Positions 37,101-40,078 of a DNA stretch of 40,078 nucleotides are shown one piece after another. Every line of letters starts with the position of its first letter. Position 1 is the stretch's first letter. This DNA is from Pontiellaceae bacterium (GTDB lineage: Bacteria > Verrucomicrobiota > Kiritimatiellia > Kiritimatiellales > Pontiellaceae), in NCBI GenBank assembly GCA_016937035.1, contig JAFGWS010000047.1, positions 1 to 40,078 of the forward strand. The letters run 5' to 3'. Position numbers and translations under genes: made by a program. The notes beneath the pieces are model-generated. The model saw only the letters and a program-made list of their open reading frames with translations, was not told the DNA's origin and did no database searches.

Positions 37101-40078
37101 CGGGCGTCTTGAGGAGATTGGCCAGCGCCGGATCATGAAAATCGTTAATCGGATCCGTCGGACTTCTGCTGCCATCTCCAAGAGCAAATTCAATATCCCA
37201 CGGCAGCAGACGCCAGCCGGAATCATCGGGCTTATACATATACATATTTTTCCCGCGCTCATACCCATAACTGTCCCAGTTTCCGCAAATACGATTCACG
37301 GCAATTGGGCGAAGGAAATTGCGAACATCCATCCAGGTGGTAACCCGGCTTTCATAATCTGTCGTCTGCGTATCGTTGACAGCCGCCACCAGATTAGTGA
37401 ACGCAAACCATTCGTCATGATTTTGGGTGGTACGTGGACGCCAGCTCCATCGATAGCGCTTCGTATCAATATTACCGTCCACATCATCGAAGCGCTGCAG
37501 TGTCGCTGTAATATAGTCAAAGTTTATATCGTCAGGTTGAAATTCCATCCAGTCTTCTATTTTGCGCAGCTCTCCTGCAGAATCGTTCGGATAGTATTGA
37601 TCCACCATATCCCGATTAGGCTGTTGCGTATCCAAATAAACCATGCCGCGGCGATTTCCGTTGACCACCATATTCACATGCCGACGGTAGTTATACTGCT
37701 GCCCCAGTTTCCGCGCAATCCAGGTACTGGTGATGTCAATCTGAGTTGTAAAATCGAACCAGTAGTCGTTGTCATTCCCTTCTGCGGAGAGCACAAACGG
37801 CTCTGCCCCGAGGAACCGTTCGCCGGCTTGGAAATTAATTTCATAATCGCATGCAAATGACCCGAGCGGACCGCCGTACTGACCGGTATGGAAAGGGCTC
37901 GCGCTGTACATGGTGCCCACGTTGTAAATCACACGGTCGTTTCCATAAACAAAGGTGGCATCCATGGTGTCATTCGCGTTGCGCTCACGACTCGCCCAGA
38001 AATCAAGATTCGCCTGCGTCACCCAAAGTCGATACGTGCCCAGACTGCCCGAAATTTCTTCCTCGCCCCAACGAACCAGACATTCCTGCGTCGGAACATT
38101 CGCAGGGAATTGCCCGGTGGCCGACAACCCGTCTTCAGCCGTCACGTAAAAAGCAACCAAGGTTTCGTCCGCTTGTGCAGGAATCGTGGCCGAATAGATC
38201 CCGTCGCCCGCCACGGCATCGCCGCCGGTTCCATGATCGCTCATCGCAACAGTTGAGTAGACGGTATCCGGATCGAGTCGATAGTTTAATTGAACGAGGG
38301 AGAGGCCGTCCGGATCGTTTACGCGCGCGGTGACGACTACATTCTCGTCAGCAGCGGGAAGGATCGGCGCGTGGCTTACATCATAGATCGCCGGACCCGC
38401 ATTGGAAACCCGCCGAGAATTAGCCTGTCCGGGGGTTCCGCAATCGGTTGGCACCTCCAGCGGGACCGAGGCCTCGATCCAGTTCCCGCGCAGACGCATC
38501 AGAAAATAGCGCGACCCTTTCAGCCAGCGGACCTTCGCCATCAAACGGCCCGTCTTCGAGCTCCCGGTCTCTGCCGCATAGTCCAACACGGCGGATGCAT
38601 TATTACAGCCAATGTCACCCCGGTCGACGGAAACCAAATGCAGCGCGGGAGAATTATCCACGCCGACCCCTGCTTCTACAAAGGAATTACGCACGACTCC
38701 CCCAAAGGTCCACCCCAAAGAGCCCGTCGAAAAATCGCCGTAGAAAAACAATTCATTCTGCAACGAATCTTGGAAACCGATATCATCCAGCAGCACCTCA
38801 CCGGCCCCTTGCAGATAAAGTTCAATATAGTCTGCAGCGACCATCCCTCCGTTAACCAGATAATCGGTCACATCAATCGTGGTCCACGGAGCCTTCTCGG
38901 ATTCATCACTGTCCGCCCAGTTTGCAGAAAGCCGATTGTCGGCATCCGGATCCACCAGTTCCAGTGAGCTGCCTCCGCCGTCGCTCCACTCGCCCCAGCG
39001 TCCCCCGTCAAGATAGGTCACCTCGTCCACGGTAATGTAGAAATAATTGGTCGTGACCAAGCCGACCAGATTGGTGGCCACCAGATCCTCCGGCATCGAC
39101 AGCCGAACCGTGTCTCCGCCGTCGCCCAGCGTTCCGTTATAGTTACCGTAGGTGTTCGCTGCATCCAGCTGCGGATACTTCGCCACCAGGTTCGTTACAT
39201 TCTCTGCTACGACAATATAGCCGTTGGCCGGAATTTGTGTTCCGTTCGGGAACTGATATGAAATGCCGCCCTGCAGCCTCCAGTCCGAGACATCAATAGG
39301 CACCGCACTGCGGTTATACAGTTCAATATATTCATCGTCGTCCGACTCTGAAATCGGATGATACATAATTTCGTTGATCACCACGGTCGACGGTCGAGGC
39401 GCTGTGTTGGCCGTTCCTTTCGTTGCAGTCGAAAGGGGTTGGAAATCCGGAGCGCCATCGGGATAACGACCTTCCGAAATCCCGTTCGCCTGCCCGCTGA
39501 ATGAAACGGCGTCAATCACCCGAGTCTGACCGGCGTTCATCAAGTAAATCTGTTCGCCGTCGGCCGAGAGCGCAAACCCGAGTTCATTCTGGTCAAAGGC
39601 TGCAAAACTGCGTGCATCAATGGTCGTGCTCTCGGGAATCTGATATTTATTGGTTCCCGCCTCGTCGGTCAGCCACGCCCCTGAAAGGTCGATCGACTGC
39701 CCCGTCGTATTGAACAGTTCAATGTAGTCCACCTGCGGCAGGTCGGTGTGGGCGAGGTATTCATTAATCACCACGCCGCGCAACGGTTCAGTGCCGAAGC
39801 TCTCGGTTGTGCCGGGCGAACCGCCGATGCGGTCGCTGGCCGACCAGGCGCGTGCATCGTTTTCTCCGTAACTCGGGTGGCTCAGCACGAGCGAATGGCC
39901 GGTGCCGAAGGCCGCGACGGGCCATGGAGCGCGATTATCGTATTCCACCTCCTGAAGGATGCCGTCGATCTCGTTGCGAAGGCGCAGCGTCCCTCCGCTG
40001 TTTGCCAGCTTCCCGTCGTAGGGGCCTAGGCAATCAACGCCGTAAAATTCCTGCACTGCCGCCGGATTTTTCGCAATC
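34186..40078 (-). CDS. Giant secreted LTD/CotH-domain protein (partial)
   Basis: More than 1,960 residues, open to the window edge, so the N-terminus and any signal peptide are missing; the GTG at 40056 is not a real start. It contains repeated lamin-tail (LTD) domains, recognised by VVINEYLAHTDLPQVDYIEL, VVINEIMYHPISESDDDEYI, VVINEIHPSPEDRAAQFLEL, INELQAV-like and VSINEWMADNNG segments. A CotH-kinase-like region lies roughly at residues 650-1070 (QYYPNDSAGELRKIEDWMEF, LLPWDIEFALGDG). Near the end there is a putative-Ig segment (FIASATDADLPSQTLSYSLM). It is probably exported and may act on surface or extracellular material. CotH-type kinase activity has not been tested here. Confidence 0.85.
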   Translation of the reverse strand, partial: IAKNPAAVQEFYGVDCLGPYDGKLANSGGTLRLRNEIDGILQEVEYDNRAPWPVAAFGTGHSLVLSHPSYGENDARAWSASDRIGGSPGTTESFGTEPLRGVVINEYLAHTDLPQVDYIELFNTTGQSIDLSGAWLTDEAGTNKYQIPESTTIDARSFAAFDQNELGFALSADGEQIYLMNAGQTRVIDAVSFSGQANGISEGRYPDGAPDFQPLSTATKGTANTAPRPSTVVINEIMYHPISESDDDEYIELYNRSAVPIDVSDWRLQGGISYQFPNGTQIPANGYIVVAENVTNLVAKYPQLDAANTYGNYNGTLGDGGDTVRLSMPEDLVATNLVGLVTTNYFYITVDEVTYLDGGRWGEWSDGGGSSLELVDPDADNRLSANWADSDESEKAPWTTIDVTDYLVNGGMVAADYIELYLQGAGEVLLDDIGFQDSLQNELFFYGDFSTGSLGWTFGGVVRNSFVEAGVGVDNSPALHLVSVDRGDIGCNNASAVLDYAAETGSSKTGRLMAKVRWLKGSRYFLMRLRGNWIEASVPLEVPTDCGTPGQANSRRVSNAGPAIYDVSHAPILPAADENVVVTARVNDPDGLSLVQLNYRLDPDTVYSTVAMSDHGTGGDAVAGDGIYSATIPAQADETLVAFYVTAEDGLSATGQFPANVPTQECLVRWGEEEISGSLGTYRLWVTQANLDFWASRERNANDTMDATFVYGNDRVIYNVGTMYSASPFHTGQYGGPLGSFACDYEINFQAGERFLGAEPFVLSAEGNDNDYWFDFTTQIDITSTWIARKLGQQYNYRRHVNMVVNGNRRGMVYLDTQQPNRDMVDQYYPNDSAGELRKIEDWMEFQPDDINFDYITATLQRFDDVDGNIDTKRYRWSWRPRTTQNHDEWFAFTNLVAAVNDTQTTDYESRVTTWMDVRNFLRPIAVNRICGNWDSYGYERGKNMYMYKPDDSGWRLLPWDIEFALGDGSRSPTDPINDFHDPALANLLKTPAFYREYLMAFQEAVDSVLLPEVVNPILDERYENLMANGIPVASPNSIEVWIASRRSYLQSVLPTAEFAVDATDTTVSSNRTVLTGSAPLQVAEIWVNGTPYPVEWTSTTSWQLTLPLNAGPNTLLISGRDRFGNEVNGANSVENIAFNGSDPDPEGVVVINEIHPSPEDRAAQFLELYNASTNHMFDLSGWRINGVGYTFPAGSLIGPDEYLVLVGDGYQFAARRPDVTIFDAYDGSLDPIGETLTLFRPGEALGEEIVVDRVRYENAKPWSSFSGGYSLQLIDPALDNARVANWVQGIEGFSTILQSETLVDKEHVWKYFVGDAPGSDWKNVGFNDADWPSGASLIYEENSSLPWTKNTPAPYEPGRMSYYFRTTFNYAPGGELVALNLTHVIDDGMILYLNGIEIDRWGMPDGAVNSSTPAQEINNATEIGPYVIPSSALVVGENVLAVEVHQVNSSSSDVVMGIKIDAELAYPDPNAIQRTTPGEANAVPESLEAIPPIWLNELQAVNISGAQDNAGDRDPWVELYNAGDSAIPLDGYYLTDDYSNLTNGWAFPAGSSVPAGGTLVVCCDGETEESIENVPHADFSLTATSGQVGLYRLVGDEYQMVDYLTYANLPANWGYGDVPDGQPFYRFDLFYPTPGVTNNGASAPITVSINEWMADNNGTLMDPADNDYDDWFELYNPGTNTIDLGGYFLTDDLTDPFQFQVPNNGHYTIAPGGFLLVWADGEDGQNSTNIVDLHADFSLSLGGEAIGVFAADGTMIDSVSFGAQPMDASDGRFPDGAPSIFAMKLPTPRTANQIEQQNVAPVLDPIADVVLVPGLALEFIASATDADLPSQTLSYSLMDAPAGASIESSTGQFSWTPSAPSTNLVGIVVTDSGVPSLSDTTWFEVKVVPLPSIEAANISGTDFSLNWLSQSGLTYRIYYKEALTDPEWQAITPPIAGDGALQIFNGSITNAPSGFIVIGVEP

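Overview
The window carries a complete molybdenum-nitrogenase region set among housekeeping genes, pseudogenes and intergenic repeats. The large multi-LTD/CotH-type exported protein, the repeat families and the gene mix suggest an anaerobic member of the Kiritimatiellota/Verrucomicrobiota (Pontiella-like). This placement is inferred from gene style; no rRNA is present. Base composition is fairly GC-rich except for one clearly AT-rich gene (26172-27800).

Layout. 1-2709 (+): a membrane glycosyltransferase-like protein and fmt. 2808-3810 (-): a 29-residue bS22/COX24-like ribosomal peptide and hisG. 4503-25057 (-): the nif/mod region. In the direction of transcription its genes form three operons, each headed by the same promoter module. 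Operon A (promoter near 25050) is nifH-nifI1-nifI2-nifD-nifK and two unknown genes. Operon B (promoter near 18694) is nifE-nifN-nifB, a 2Fe-2S ferredoxin, a YezD-like peptide and a TrmO-like gene. It is followed by a DUF2490-type outer-membrane protein and modABC. Operon C (promoter near 8004) is nifV, a small zinc-ribbon protein, nifA and a GNAT acetyltransferase. 26172-29272: an AT-rich exported protein and several broken genes. 29298-34075 (+): leuS, a small membrane protein and trpB. 34186-40078 (-): a very large secreted LTD/CotH protein that runs off the window edge.

How it works together. NifH and NifDK are the nitrogenase. NifI1 and NifI2 are the PII-like proteins that control it after translation in group III (anaerobe/methanogen-type) systems. 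NifE, NifN, NifB and NifV build FeMo-co, and ModABC imports molybdate. NifA with sigma-54 is the expected activator.

The most striking observation is a repeated promoter architecture upstream of nifH, nifE and nifV. A near-consensus sigma-54 -24/-12 element lies 105-106 bp from a 95-bp module bounded by 14-bp inverted arms (GGAAATAAWTGTCG / CGACATTTATTTCC) whose start-to-start spacing is exactly 81 bp in all three copies. It does not contain an obvious TGT-N10-ACA NifA site. The second unusual feature is that most gaps between nif genes hold short, partly self-complementary repeats, one of which is translated in frame inside nifN.
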